Shown in pieces: positions 9,889 to 19,010 of a stretch of DNA of 64,000 nucleotides; the stretch's first letter is position 1, and the number at the start of each line of letters is the position of its first letter. The DNA lies in contig NZ_CP119108.1 in NCBI RefSeq assembly GCF_029094505.1, positions 1,922,001 through 1,986,000 of the forward strand, written 5' to 3'. The notes beneath the pieces were generated by a model. That model worked only from the letters and a program-made list of their open reading frames with translations, was not told where the DNA came from and ran no database searches. This DNA is from Microbacterium horticulturae. Its GTDB lineage: Bacteria; Actinomycetota; Actinomycetes; Actinomycetales; Microbacteriaceae. The position numbers and the translations under genes were made by a program.

Positions 9889-11045
9889 CCGCGGCCTCCG
9901 TACACGGTGTGCGCTTCGATGCGCCCGTCGACCACTCGCCCCGTCGTCTCGATGACCTCGGCAACCCGGCGAGTGCCGTCGGGCATGCGGGCACAGTGGG
10001 CGACGAGCTGGACGCCTCGCGCGACCGCCGGAAGGATGAAACCCGCGTCGATGTTGCGGCCGGCCAGCAACGGCAGCGAGGACAGCTTGACGAGTGCCTC
10101 ACCCGCCGAGTTCGCGTGTACCGTGGCAGCCCCCGGCACGCCGGTGTTCAATGCGAGGACGAGATCGAGCGCCTCGGCGTCGCGCACCTCACCGACCACG
10201 AGCCGGTCGGGGCGCATCCGCAGCGCCTCTTTCACCAACCGTCGGAGCGTGACCTCGCCTCCGCCCTCGAGACTGGGCTGGCGCCCCTGCATGGCGACCA
10301 CATCGGGGCCGTCGACGGCCAGCTCGAAGGTCTCCTCCACGGTGACGATGCGTTGCCGCGCCGCACAGGCGCCGATGAGCGCTCCGAGCAGCGTGGTCTT
10401 GCCGGCGTGGGTGGCACCCGACACCACGACGCTTCGCCCCTGGACCATCGCGTCGCGTAGCAGCCGGGCTCCGTCCACCCCGATCGAGCCGCTGTCGACC
10501 AGCCGCTCGAGCGTGCGGTGCGCGGGCAGGAATTTGCGCACGTTCACCGACCAGTGGCGGCGGGTGATGTCGGGGATCACGCAGTGCAACCGGCTGCCGT
10601 CGGGAAGCGATGCATCGACGAACGGCTGGCTCAAGTCCACGCGCCGACCGGTCGCCTGCAGCATCCGCTCGACGAGGTCGCGCACGGCGACGTCGGTCAG
10701 CACGAGCGGCACGCGCTCGGACACTCCGCCGCGGGCCACGAAGATCCGGTCGGGCGCGTTGATATAGACCTCTTCGACGGTCGGGTCGTCCAGGTACGCC
10801 TGCAGTGGCCCGTAGCCGGTGACCGCCGCCAGCGCCTCACGCACGCAGGCGGTCTCGTCGTCGATCGGTTCCAGTCCTCGCGAGAGGGCGTAGTCGTTGT
10901 GTCGACGCACCTCAGCCCAGGCGGCCTCGACGGCGCGCTCGGGATCGCCCGCCGGATCCGTGTGCTCCGCACGTAGTCGCTCGCGCACTCGCTCGGCCAC
11001 CTGCTGCACCGCGGAGGGCGCACCGACGGCGTGGGCGAGGCTCAT
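9885..11045 (-). CDS. tadA: Flp pilus assembly ATPase TadA/CpaF
   Basis: Cytoplasmic hexameric secretion ATPase of the VirB11/GspE superfamily, 386 residues. Walker A is GATHAGKT (210-217), Walker B-like VVGEVRD (283-289), with the Asp box in VTVEETFELAV (about 234-244). The conserved N-terminal motif GYGPLQAYLDDPTVEEV is at 78-94. First gene of the seven-gene minus-strand Tad operon; expression presumably starts in the 159-base region shared with the divergent acyltransferase. Actinobacterial loci often have a CpaE/TadZ-like gene upstream, but here the neighbour is unrelated. Confidence 0.93.
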   Translation of the reverse strand: MSLAHAVGAPSAVQQVAERVRERLRAEHTDPAGDPERAVEAAWAEVRRHNDYALSRGLEPIDDETACVREALAAVTGYGPLQAYLDDPTVEEVYINAPDRIFVARGGVSERVPLVLTDVAVRDLVERMLQATGRRVDLSQPFVDASLPDGSRLHCVIPDITRRHWSVNVRKFLPAHRTLERLVDSGSIGVDGARLLRDAMVQGRSVVVSGATHAGKTTLLGALIGACAARQRIVTVEETFELAVDGPDVVAMQGRQPSLEGGGEVTLRRLVKEALRMRPDRLVVGEVRDAEALDLVLALNTGVPGAATVHANSAGEALVKLSSLPLLAGRNIDAGFILPAVARGVQLVAHCARMPDGTRRVAEVIETTGRVVDGRIEAHTVYGGRG

Positions 11046-11084
11046 TCCCTCATCGTTGCAGGAAACGCGAAACCGCCGCAGAAG

Positions 11085-11093
11085 TTATCCACA
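11085..11093. promoter_or_regulatory. DnaA-box-like sequence TTATCCACA
   Basis: Exact match to the consensus DnaA box, lying in the intergenic region between the divergent tadA and acyltransferase genes. A single box is not an origin; DnaA can act as a transcription factor at such sites. The same region (11046-11204) must contain both divergent promoters, but no convincing -35/-10 pair stands out. Confidence 0.35.
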
Positions 11094-11204
11094 GGCTGGG
11101 CACCGGGTCCGGCCAGACAGCGGCAGAAGACTGCCGTTATCAATCTGTTACCTTTGAGGAGAGGCCGGACCACGGCATTCCCTGTCGGTCCGACGTGGGA
11201 AAGG

Positions 11205-12296
11205 GTGGTATCCATTCGATCACCGTCGCTGACGTACATGCCGGCACTGGACGGGCTCCGGGCCGCCGCGGTCGCTCTGGTCTTCGTGACCCACGCCTTC
11301 CCGTCCAGCGCCTTCCCTGGTGGTCTCGGCGTCGACGTGTTCTTCGTGATCAGCGGGTTTCTCATCACCCGGATCCTTCTCAAGCAGTGGCGGGAGCACC
11401 TCACGATCGGGCTCAAGCGCTTCTGGCTCACCCGCCTGATCCGCCTGTACCCGCCGCTGATCGCGATGGTCATCGTCTTCGCGGCCCTGTACGCATTCCT
11501 CCCCAGCACGGGCCTGCACTCCGCCGTGAACGCGACGGTGGCGCTCACGCACACCGCCGACGTCGTCGCGACCGTCACCGACCAGGATCTCGGCTATTTC
11601 GCGCACACGTGGTCGTTGGCGATGGAAGAGCAGTTCTACCTCGTCTGGCCGGTCGTGCTGCTGCTCATGCTCCAGACAAACCTCCGTCGACGCTGGATGA
11701 TCGCGCTGACCGTCCTCGTCGCCGGTGCCAGCTTGACCGGCTGGGTCCTCACCGGAGACCAGCTGCCGTACAACCCGCTGACGAAGGCCGGCGGCATCCT
11801 GCTCGGGTGCGCTGCCGCCATCGCACTCGAGTATCTGCCGACTGCGCTCACGGGCCAGACGCTCGCCTGGGTCGGCGCAGCCGTCTTCACCGCCGCGTGC
11901 CTCGGCGAATCGTTCGGCTGGTTCACCCGCAGCGTCTCGCTCCCGATCGCGGTGCTCGGCATCCTTCCCGTCGTGCTGCACTGCGCGACGGGGCGCGGCT
12001 CCCTCGTTGCGGCGCTGTCCTGGCGCCCGGTGGTCTCCCTCGGCGTCATCAGCTACGCGCTGTATCTGTGGCATTATCCCGTGCTCATGCTGCTGCGACG
12101 GGTCGTGCCCGCCGACGCGTGGATCATCGCCGTACTCGGCGCCGCCGTCAGCCTCGCGCTGGCCGCCGCGACGCGCAGGTTCGTCGAGCAACCCTCGCTC
12201 GCATGGCGGCGACGGCTCCTGGCGCGGCGCGACTCGCCACCGCCGCAGAAGGTCCCCGGCACAGTCCCGGAGGCGGTCGGCGGGCGTGTCGCGTGA
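11205..12296 (+). CDS. Acyltransferase family 3 membrane protein
   Basis: About 363 residues, multi-pass membrane O-acyltransferase of the OafA/WecH type, expected to acetylate or acylate a surface glycan or lipid. The family start YMPALDGLRAAAVALVFVTH is at residues 11-30, with the catalytic-type His at its end, and the next motif GVDVFFVISGFLI follows at about 42-54. The ORF has about ten hydrophobic segments and a basic cytoplasmic tail. The start is uncertain: GTG 11205 or ATG 11238, neither with a clear ribosome site. No dedicated SGNH domain is fused. Confidence 0.85.
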   Translation: MVSIRSPSLTYMPALDGLRAAAVALVFVTHAFPSSAFPGGLGVDVFFVISGFLITRILLKQWREHLTIGLKRFWLTRLIRLYPPLIAMVIVFAALYAFLPSTGLHSAVNATVALTHTADVVATVTDQDLGYFAHTWSLAMEEQFYLVWPVVLLLMLQTNLRRRWMIALTVLVAGASLTGWVLTGDQLPYNPLTKAGGILLGCAAAIALEYLPTALTGQTLAWVGAAVFTAACLGESFGWFTRSVSLPIAVLGILPVVLHCATGRGSLVAALSWRPVVSLGVISYALYLWHYPVLMLLRRVVPADAWIIAVLGAAVSLALAAATRRFVEQPSLAWRRRLLARRDSPPPQKVPGTVPEAVGGRVA

Positions 12297-12383
12297 CGGC
12301 TCGGGGTGGTGCTCTCCCTCGGGTGGAAGCGGGGGTTTCCCCCACAGCTTCTGCACAGCGTCCTCAGTAGACTTGGACCACTC

Positions 12384-12465
12384 GCGGGAGTGGTGAAATC
12401 GGCAGACACGCAGGATTTAGGTTCCTGTGCCTTCGGGCGTGTGGGTTCAAGTCCCACCTTCCGCA
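12384..12465 (+). tRNA. tRNA-Leu (anticodon TAG)
   Basis: Class II tRNA with acceptor arms GCGGGAG (12384-12390) and CTTCCGC (12458-12464), discriminator A at 12465, a long variable arm, the T-arm GTGGGTTCAAGTCCCAC and an anticodon stem CAGGA/TCCTG enclosing the loop TTTAGGT, giving anticodon TAG. CCA is not encoded. A TAGACT box at 12368-12373, 10 bases 5' of the tRNA, is a plausible -10 element. The following gene must start downstream of it. Confidence 0.95.
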
Positions 12466-12516
12466 CGGGCGCCGCTGCGCGGCATCCACTCCTTCCATCA
12501 ACGCGACGGGACATAC

Positions 12517-13227
12517 GTGCTCTCTGCAGGTCTCATCCCCTGGCTCAGCCCCGACACCATCATCGAAGCCGCCGGCCCCTGGGCCCTGCTGGTCGTATGC
12601 TTCATCGTCTTCGCCGAGACGGGGCTGCTCATCGGCTTCGTCCTGCCCGGCGACACGCTCCTGGTCATATCGGGCCTGCTCACGAACACGAACAACGTCT
12701 TCGGCCTCAACGTCTGGGTGGTCTCGCTGCTGATCGCCCTGTCGGCGTTCATCGGGGGCGAGGTCGGCTATCTCATCGGCAGCAAGGGCGGCCCGGCCGT
12801 CTTCGAGCGCAAGGATTCCGGCCTGTTCAGTCGCCGCAACGTCGAGCGCACGAACGCATTCTTCGAGCGCTACGGCGGAATGACGGTCGTGCTCGCCCGA
12901 TTCGTCCCGGTCGTGCGCACCTTCGCGCCGGTGGCAGCGGGCGTCGGCCGCATGCCGTGGCGCCGGTACTCGCTGTACAACCTCATCGGCGCTCTCCTGT
13001 GGGGCTTCGGACTCACGATCCTCGGCTACGGCATCGCGTTCATCCCCTTCATCCGCGACTTCGTCACGAACTACATCGAGCTGATCCTCATCGGGGTCGT
13101 CGTCCTGTCGTTCGCCGCCACGGCATGGCACTACTTCCGTGAGCGCGCGAAGGCCCGCCACGATGCGGCCATGCCTGCGAAGTCGACGGATGCCGCGTCC
13201 GACGAGTCGGCGCAGCACAACAGCTGA
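12517..13227 (+). CDS. DedA-family (SNARE-associated) membrane protein
   Basis: 236 residues, inner-membrane protein of the DedA family, whose members are implicated in lipid scrambling or undecaprenyl-phosphate recycling and membrane-potential homeostasis. Diagnostic motifs are ETGLLIGFVLPGDTLL (about 35-50), G.EVGYLIG and the F.R..PVVRTF.P..AG stretch ending in GRMPWRRY (about 126-153). About five hydrophobic segments. The frame is open back into the tRNA gene, so the GTG at 12517 is the first usable start; its ribosome site is weak. Confidence 0.88.
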   Translation: MLSAGLIPWLSPDTIIEAAGPWALLVVCFIVFAETGLLIGFVLPGDTLLVISGLLTNTNNVFGLNVWVVSLLIALSAFIGGEVGYLIGSKGGPAVFERKDSGLFSRRNVERTNAFFERYGGMTVVLARFVPVVRTFAPVAAGVGRMPWRRYSLYNLIGALLWGFGLTILGYGIAFIPFIRDFVTNYIELILIGVVVLSFAATAWHYFRERAKARHDAAMPAKSTDAASDESAQHNS

Positions 13228-13239
13228 CCGCGGCCGGGG

Positions 13240-14067
13240 CTACTCCCCGGACGCGCGCTTGCCCTTGGGCTTCGCGGTGCGCTCCTTGCGCGTGCGCTCG
13301 ACGCTGGCGCGCAGCGCCTCCATGAGGTCGATGACCTCGCCACCCTCCTCCTGCTCGGCCTCGCCGAACGTCTCGGCGGTGTCGATCGTCTCACCCTTCT
13401 CACGCTTCGCGTCGATGAGTGTGCGCAGCTCTTCCTGGTAGTCGTCGTGGAAGGCCTCCGGGTCGAAGTCGGCGGCGAACCCCTCGACCAGGGCCGCCGA
13501 CAGCTTGAGCTCTTTGTCGGAGACCTTCACGTCGTCATCCAGCACCGGGAAGGTCGCCTCGCGGATCTCGTCGGCCCAGCGCATCGTCTGCAGCACGAGG
13601 ACATCACCGCGCACCCGCAGCGCCGCGAGGCTCGTCTTCTGGCGCAGCGAGAACTGCACGATCGCGGTGCGATCCGTGCGCTCGAGCGTCTCGCGCAACA
13701 ACGCGTACGCCTTCGGCGAGGAGGAGTCGGGCTCGAGGAAGTAGGCCCGCTCGAACAGCAGCGGATCGATCTGATCGCTCGGGACGAACTCGACGACCTC
13801 GATCTCGCGGCTGCGCTCGGCCGGCAGGGCCGCGAAGTCTTCCTTGGTGATCACGACCGTCTGCTCGCCGTCGTCGTAAGCACGGTCGATGTCGGAGTAC
13901 GGCACGACCTCACCGTCGAGCTCGCACACCCGCTGATAGCGGATTCGGCCGCCGTCCTTCGCATGCACCTGATGGAGAGACAGGTCGTGGTCCTCGGTCG
14001 CGGCATAGAGCTTGACCGGAACGTTCACCAGCCCGAACGTCAGCGCGCCCTTCCAGATCGCCCTCAT
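13240..14067 (-). CDS. ku: Ku protein, NHEJ DNA-end-binding factor
   Basis: 275-residue bacterial Ku homologue; homodimer threads onto double-strand DNA ends and recruits LigD. The start MRAIWKGALTFGLVNVPVKLY is the canonical bacterial Ku N-terminus, followed by the beta-barrel core (IRYQRVCELDGEVVPYSDI) and a C-terminal basic region (ERTRKERTAKPKGKRASGE) typical of actinobacterial Ku. The frame stays open far upstream antisense to ligD, but similarity begins at this ATG. Divergent from ligD across a 123-base intergenic region. Confidence 0.97.
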   Translation of the reverse strand: MRAIWKGALTFGLVNVPVKLYAATEDHDLSLHQVHAKDGGRIRYQRVCELDGEVVPYSDIDRAYDDGEQTVVITKEDFAALPAERSREIEVVEFVPSDQIDPLLFERAYFLEPDSSSPKAYALLRETLERTDRTAIVQFSLRQKTSLAALRVRGDVLVLQTMRWADEIREATFPVLDDDVKVSDKELKLSAALVEGFAADFDPEAFHDDYQEELRTLIDAKREKGETIDTAETFGEAEQEEGGEVIDLMEALRASVERTRKERTAKPKGKRASGE

Positions 14068-14190
14068 GCCCTCAGTACACACGTCCCTGCACCCGTTGGC
14101 AATCCCCTTGCGATTCGCGGACAGAAGCGGAAAAACACCGCCCGGCGCAACCCCCTGCGGTCCGCGCCGAGAACATGCAGGATGGGTGAC

Positions 14191-16719
14191 ATGGGCGACG
14201 AGACGTTGGTTCAGGTGGGTGGGAGACGCCTGCGCCTCACGCGCCTCGACAAGGTGCTCTACCCCCGAACCAGCACCACCAAAGGTGAGGTGATCGACTA
14301 CTACACCCGCATAGCCCCACTCCTCCTGCCGCACATCGCCGATCGACCGGTCACCCGCAAGAGGTGGCCCGACGGCGTCGACCAGGCGCCGTTCTTCGCC
14401 AAGGCTCTCGAGCCCGGCGCCCCCGACTGGGTCCGCCGACTGCCGATTCAGCACTCGTCCGGGCCCAAGGACTATCCCCTCGTCGACGATGTCGCGACCC
14501 TCGTCTACCTTGCCCAGGTCGCCAGCCTTGAGCTGCACGTGCCGCAGTGGCGATTCTCGCCCGAGGGCGCACGCGGCAACCCCGACCGGCTCGTGCTCGA
14601 TCTCGACCCGGGTCCCGGGATCGGGCTGGCCGAGTGCGCACAGGTCGCGATGTGGGTGCGCGAGATCCTCGCCGGCATGGGGCTGGAGGCCTTCCCCGTC
14701 ACGAGCGGCAGCAAGGGGCTGCATCTGTATGCCGGACTCGATGGCTCGCAGACGAGCGACCAGGCGTCGGCCCTGGCCAAAGAGCTCGCCCGCGCGCTGG
14801 AGGCCGATCACCCCGACCTCGTCGTGAGCCGCATGGCGAAGAACCTGCGCGCCGGGCGGGTGTTTCTCGACTGGAGCCAGAACAACGGCAGCAAGACCAC
14901 GATCGCCCCGTACTCGCTGCGCGGCCGCGACCACCCCACCGTCGCGGCTCCGCGCTCGTGGGACGAGCTGGCCGATCCCGGGCTGAGCCAGCTCGACTAC
15001 ACAGAGGTGCTCGCCCGCGCCGACGACAAGGTCGACCCGATGGGCGAGCTGGGCTTCCGCGCAGGCGGGCGGGCTGCGGCATCCGGCCCCCTCTCCACGT
15101 ACATCGCCAAGCGTGATCCGGCGCGCACGCCAGAACCGGTACCCGAGAACCCCCTCGCCGTAGCGACGCCAGCGGGCCAGGAGCCGCGCTTCGTGATCCA
15201 GGAGCATCACGCCCGTCGCCTGCACTGGGACCTGCGCCTGGAGCACGACGGCGTGTTCGTGAGCTGGGCGGTGCCGCGCGGTGTACCGCACACCGCGAAG
15301 CGCAACAGCCTCGCCGTGATGACCGAGGACCACCCGCTCGAGTACGGGTCGTTCGAGGGCACGATCCCGCGGGGCGAATACGGCGGGGGCACCGTCACGA
15401 TCTGGGATGACGGCCGCTACGAGCCGGAGAAGTGGCGCGACGACGAAGTCATCTTCACCGCCCACGGCCGGCCGGGTGGCCCGCTCGGCACGGTACGCCT
15501 CGCTCTCATTCGCACGCAGGGTGCGGGTGAGAAATCGAGTTGGCTGCTGCACCGCACCAAGACGGATGCGGCCGGCCGCGTGCAGTCTGACGGAGAGCCC
15601 GTGGTCGCCACCGAGCAGGCCGATGAAGCGGTGCCGAGTGCGGCACCGCACCCGAAGAGAACGCCGCCGCCGAAGAAGACGCAGCCGGCCACGAAGAAGA
15701 CGCGGGATGCCGCGACCGCCCGATCGGCGAGAACGCTGCCGCCTACCGGGCCGAATGCCGTCAAGCCCATGCTGTCGACCCTCGCCACACCTCCGCTCGC
15801 CCGTTCGGCCGCTGCCCGCTGGGGCGCCTGGGCCGAGATGAAGTGGGACGGCATCCGCGCCGTCGGCGTGTGGGACGGGAGTTCCCTGCACCTGTACGCC
15901 CGCAGCGGCACCGACATCACGAACCGGTATCCCGAACTGACCGCTGTCGATCCCGGGCTGGGCGAAGAGCCTGCGGTCGTCGACGGGGAGATCATCGCCC
16001 TCGACGCAACGGGCCGACCCAGTTTCAGCCGCATGCAGAACCGGATGCATCTCACCTCGCCGCGGCAGATCGAGGTGCAGCGGCAGCAGACGCCCGTGCG
16101 TTATCACCTGTTCGACGTGCTCTCCGCCGGCGGAGAGGATGTCACCGGCCGCCCGCTGCGCGAGCGACGCGAGCTTCTTGAGGGCATCAGTGCCGACACG
16201 ATCGACGAGATCGTCGTGCCGCCGGTGTTCGACGACGTCGACGACACGCTGGCAACGGCGCGCCGACTGCGGTTGGAGGGCATCGTCGTGAAGAATCCGG
16301 CGTCGGTCTACCGCCGCGGCGTCCGCACCGACCAGTGGCTGAAGGTCAAGCTCACGCAGACGCAGGAGGTGGTGATCGGCGGGATCCGTCCGGGCCGCGG
16401 CGGGCGCACCGGCACGATCGGGTCGCTGCTCCTGGGCATCCCCGACGACGATGGCCTGCGCTATGTCGGCCGCGTCGGCAGCGGGTTCGGAGAATCCACC
16501 CTGCGGCTGCTGTCGGAGCAGCTCGAGCCGCTGCGCACCGATGAGAACCCGTTCACGAACGTGCCGTCGGCCGACGCGCGGGATGCGCTCTGGGTGCGGC
16601 CCGAGCTGGTCGGCGAGGTGGAATTCGCCGAGTTCAGCCCGGGCGGGGCGCTCCGGCAGGCCCGCTGGCGTGGTCTTCGCCCCGACAAGACACCGAGCGA
16701 GGTGCGCCGCGAGGACTAG
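14191..16719 (+). CDS. ligD: Multifunctional NHEJ DNA ligase D (polymerase-phosphoesterase-ligase)
   Basis: 842 residues in the order Pol-PE-Lig, the mycobacterial arrangement. The primase/polymerase domain (about 10-290) has catalytic D137 and D139 in LVLDLDPGPG and the GSKGLHLY motif. The phosphoesterase domain starts near 334 (EHHARRLHWDLRLEH) and includes GTIPRGEYGGGTV. A Lys/Ala/Pro-rich linker (about 480-515) leads to the ATP-dependent ligase domain with nucleotidyl Lys551 in KWDGIR, VDGEI, EGIVVKN (about 696-702) and WLKVK. The ATG at 14191 is favoured by an AGG 9 bases upstream; an ATG 3 codons earlier is adjacent to it. Divergent from ku. Its stop overlaps the stop of the next gene by the palindrome CTAG. 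Confidence 0.97.
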   Translation: MGDETLVQVGGRRLRLTRLDKVLYPRTSTTKGEVIDYYTRIAPLLLPHIADRPVTRKRWPDGVDQAPFFAKALEPGAPDWVRRLPIQHSSGPKDYPLVDDVATLVYLAQVASLELHVPQWRFSPEGARGNPDRLVLDLDPGPGIGLAECAQVAMWVREILAGMGLEAFPVTSGSKGLHLYAGLDGSQTSDQASALAKELARALEADHPDLVVSRMAKNLRAGRVFLDWSQNNGSKTTIAPYSLRGRDHPTVAAPRSWDELADPGLSQLDYTEVLARADDKVDPMGELGFRAGGRAAASGPLSTYIAKRDPARTPEPVPENPLAVATPAGQEPRFVIQEHHARRLHWDLRLEHDGVFVSWAVPRGVPHTAKRNSLAVMTEDHPLEYGSFEGTIPRGEYGGGTVTIWDDGRYEPEKWRDDEVIFTAHGRPGGPLGTVRLALIRTQGAGEKSSWLLHRTKTDAAGRVQSDGEPVVATEQADEAVPSAAPHPKRTPPPKKTQPATKKTRDAATARSARTLPPTGPNAVKPMLSTLATPPLARSAAARWGAWAEMKWDGIRAVGVWDGSSLHLYARSGTDITNRYPELTAVDPGLGEEPAVVDGEIIALDATGRPSFSRMQNRMHLTSPRQIEVQRQQTPVRYHLFDVLSAGGEDVTGRPLRERRELLEGISADTIDEIVVPPVFDDVDDTLATARRLRLEGIVVKNPASVYRRGVRTDQWLKVKLTQTQEVVIGGIRPGRGGRTGTIGSLLLGIPDDDGLRYVGRVGSGFGESTLRLLSEQLEPLRTDENPFTNVPSADARDALWVRPELVGEVEFAEFSPGGALRQARWRGLRPDKTPSEVRRED

Positions 16720-17609
16720 ACGTGTGCGTCGGGGTCGGTATGCCCGGCCGGCTCGAGCTGGAACGTCGAGTGCTCGACGTCGAAGTGCTCGGCCAGGCAG
16801 GTCTGCAGCCGGGTGAGCACCTCGCCCGTCGTCGTGTCGTCGTCGACCACGACATGCGCGGTGAAGACCGGCGCTCCCCGCGTCAGCTGCCAGACATGCA
16901 CGTCGTGCACCTCGCGCACGCCGGGCGTGGTGAGGATGTGCTCGCGGATCGTCTCCACCCGCATGCCCGCCGGCACCGATTCGCTGAGTACCGAGGCGAC
17001 TTCACGCAGCAGGCCGACCGCGCGCGGCACGATCATGACCGCGATCAGCAGAGACGCGAGCGCGTCCGCAGGCATCCAGCCGGTCGTCAGGATGATGGTC
17101 GCCGCCACGATCACCGCGACGGAGCCGAGCAGGTCGCCCATGACCTCCAGGTACGCCCCGCGCACGTTGATGCTGTGGCGCTGCGCGCGGGAGAGCAGCC
17201 ACATCGACACGGCGTTCGCGCACAGTCCGATGTCCGCGACCACCAGCATCGTCGGACCGGCGACCTCGATCTGCGCGGTGGTGAGCCGAAGTACGCCCTC
17301 GACGGCCACCCACACCGCCAACACGATGAGGATCACCGCATTGACCAGCGCGCCGAGCACTTCGGCCCGCTGATATCCGAAGGTGCGGCGGTCGTTGGCC
17401 GGGCGCAGTGCGACCGAGCTCGCGATCAGTGCGATCACGAGGGCCGCGGCATCGGTGAGCATGTGCGCAGCGTCGGCGAGCAGCGCAAGCGATCCCGACA
17501 GGACGCTGCCGATGATCTGCACGACCATGACCGCCCCGGTGATGCTCAGCGAGACGGCGAGCAACCGGCGGTTGCCCGCCCCGCGGATACCGGGAGCATG
17601 GTCGTGCAC
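16716..17609 (-). CDS. Cation diffusion facilitator (Zn/Co/Cd efflux, CzcD-like)
   Basis: 297 residues, six TM segments followed by a cytoplasmic ferredoxin-like domain. Metal-site residues in TM2 are H and D of AHMLTD (about 49-54); the TM5 equivalent reads YLEVMGDLLGS, with Glu in place of His, as in CzcD-type members. The His-poor loop between TM4 and TM5 is short. The C-terminal domain has EVHDVHVWQL and ends with HTDPDAHV. GTG start 17609; no regulator adjacent. Likely exports Zn2+ or related divalent cations. Confidence 0.9.
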   Translation of the reverse strand: MHDHAPGIRGAGNRRLLAVSLSITGAVMVVQIIGSVLSGSLALLADAAHMLTDAAALVIALIASSVALRPANDRRTFGYQRAEVLGALVNAVILIVLAVWVAVEGVLRLTTAQIEVAGPTMLVVADIGLCANAVSMWLLSRAQRHSINVRGAYLEVMGDLLGSVAVIVAATIILTTGWMPADALASLLIAVMIVPRAVGLLREVASVLSESVPAGMRVETIREHILTTPGVREVHDVHVWQLTRGAPVFTAHVVVDDDTTTGEVLTRLQTCLAEHFDVEHSTFQLEPAGHTDPDAHV

Positions 17610-17676
17610 GCTTCCAGGCTAGAGTGCGGGATGCCGCGCGGCGGCGGGGCGGGCTAGTCGGGAATGAGTCTCATGC

Positions 17677-18273
17677 TCAGATCAGCGCGAGCAGCGGCTG
17701 CAGCGCCTCGAACGCCCGGGCGCGGTGCGAGCGGACGGTCTTCTCCTCGTCGGTCCACTCCCCGACCGTGCGCTCGGCGTCGGTGGGCTGCTCATCGGGA
17801 ATGAACACGGGGTCGTAACCGAACCCGCCCTCGCCCCGTGCGACCGTGGCGATGCGACCCGGCCACACGCCCTCCACGACGTGCTCGGCCCCATCGGCCA
17901 GCACAAGGGCGATGACCGAGACATAGTGAGCGGCACGATGCGGGTCGGCGACGTCAGAGATCTGGTCGAGCAGCAGTTCGCGGTTCGCCCGGTCGTCCTT
18001 CCGGTGCCCGGCCCAGTAGGCCGAGAACACCCCGGGCGAGCCGCCCAGCACATCGACACACACACCGGAGTCGTCGGCGAACGCGGCCACCCCGGTGTGG
18101 GCGGCCGCCGCGCGGGCCTTGATGAGCGCGTTCTGCGCGAAGGTCACGCCGTCTTCGACCGGCTCGGGGCCGTCGTAGCCCGCCAGCTCGAGGTCCGGCC
18201 GGGTGGCGGCCACGATCCGGCCGAACTCGACGACCTTGTGCGGGTTGTGCGTGGCAAGGACGGCGCGGGTCAT
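17677..18273 (-). CDS. rdgB: RdgB/HAM1 family non-canonical purine NTP pyrophosphatase
   Basis: 198 residues. Hydrolyses dITP/XTP-type nucleotides to monophosphates to keep them out of DNA. The N-terminus [40 protein letters not shown] (about 64-85), [10 protein letters not shown] (about 145-154) and SHRARAF near the C-terminus are the HAM1 signature. The ATG overlaps the rph stop (ATGA, 18270-18273). The murI-rph-rdgB order is common in actinobacteria. Confidence 0.95.
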   Translation of the reverse strand: MTRAVLATHNPHKVVEFGRIVAATRPDLELAGYDGPEPVEDGVTFAQNALIKARAAAAHTGVAAFADDSGVCVDVLGGSPGVFSAYWAGHRKDDRANRELLLDQISDVADPHRAAHYVSVIALVLADGAEHVVEGVWPGRIATVARGEGGFGYDPVFIPDEQPTDAERTVGEWTDEEKTVRSHRARAFEALQPLLALI

Positions 18274-19010
18274 TCCGCGGCCTCGAGGGCTGCGGCCTGA
18301 ATGTCGCGCAGCTGTGCGCACCCGTTCACGCCGAGTTCGAGCAGCGCGTCCAGCTCGCGCTTGTCGAACGGCGCGCCCTCGGCGGTGCCCTGCACTTCGA
18401 CGAACAGGCCGCGGCCGGTCACGACGATGTTCATGTCGGTCTCGGCGCGCACGTCCTCGACGTACGCGAGGTCGACCATCGGCTCGCCGTCGATGATTCC
18501 GACCGACACCGCCGAGACCGAGTCGTACAGCACCGTCGCCTTCTGCGCGATGAACTTCTTCTCGCGTCCCCAGGCGATGGCGTCCGCCAGGGCGACATAT
18601 GCGCCGGTGATGGCGGCCGTGCGTGTTCCGCCGTCGGCCTGCAGCACGTCGCAGTCGATGACGATCGTGTTCTCGCCCAGCGCCTTGGTGTCGATGACGG
18701 CCCGCAGCGCGCGGCCGACGAGGCGCGAGATCTCGTGGGTGCGCCCGCCGATCCGTCCCTTGACCGACTCCCGGTCGTTGCGGGTGTTCGTCGCGCGGGG
18801 CAGCATGGCGTACTCGGCGGTCACCCAGCCCTTGCCCTTGCCGACCAGCCAGCGCGGCACGCCGTTGGTGAACGACGCGGTGCACAGCACCTTGGTGTTG
18901 CCGAAGCTGACCAGAGCCGACCCTTCGGCCTGGGCGCTCCAGCCGCGCTCGATCACGACGGGACGCAGGGCGTCCACGGTGCGCCCATCGGCGCGAACGG
19001 TCTCGCTCAT
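18270..19010 (-). CDS. rph: Ribonuclease PH
   Basis: 3'-5' phosphorolytic exoribonuclease that trims tRNA 3' ends. 246 residues, the usual size, starting [18 protein letters not shown] and containing the phosphate-binding [13 protein letters not shown] segment and [20 protein letters not shown] (catalytic Asp region). The ATG overlaps the murI stop (19007-19010). Member of the murI-rph-rdgB operon. Confidence 0.96.
   Translation of the reverse strand: MSETVRADGRTVDALRPVVIERGWSAQAEGSALVSFGNTKVLCTASFTNGVPRWLVGKGKGWVTAEYAMLPRATNTRNDRESVKGRIGGRTHEISRLVGRALRAVIDTKALGENTIVIDCDVLQADGGTRTAAITGAYVALADAIAWGREKKFIAQKATVLYDSVSAVSVGIIDGEPMVDLAYVEDVRAETDMNIVVTGRGLFVEVQGTAEGAPFDKRELDALLELGVNGCAQLRDIQAAALEAAE

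Noticed and set aside
11046..11204. Replication origin, given the TTATCCACA box
   Set aside because: One perfect box only; no dnaA, dnaN or rpmH nearby.
12331..12343. GGGGG-TTT-CCCCC as a terminator of the acyltransferase gene
   Set aside because: 5-bp stem with a 3-base loop and no T-tract; too weak to call.
14068..16107. Minus-strand upstream extension of the ku frame across ligD
   Set aside because: Ku similarity starts at the ATG at 14067; upstream codons only mirror ligD.
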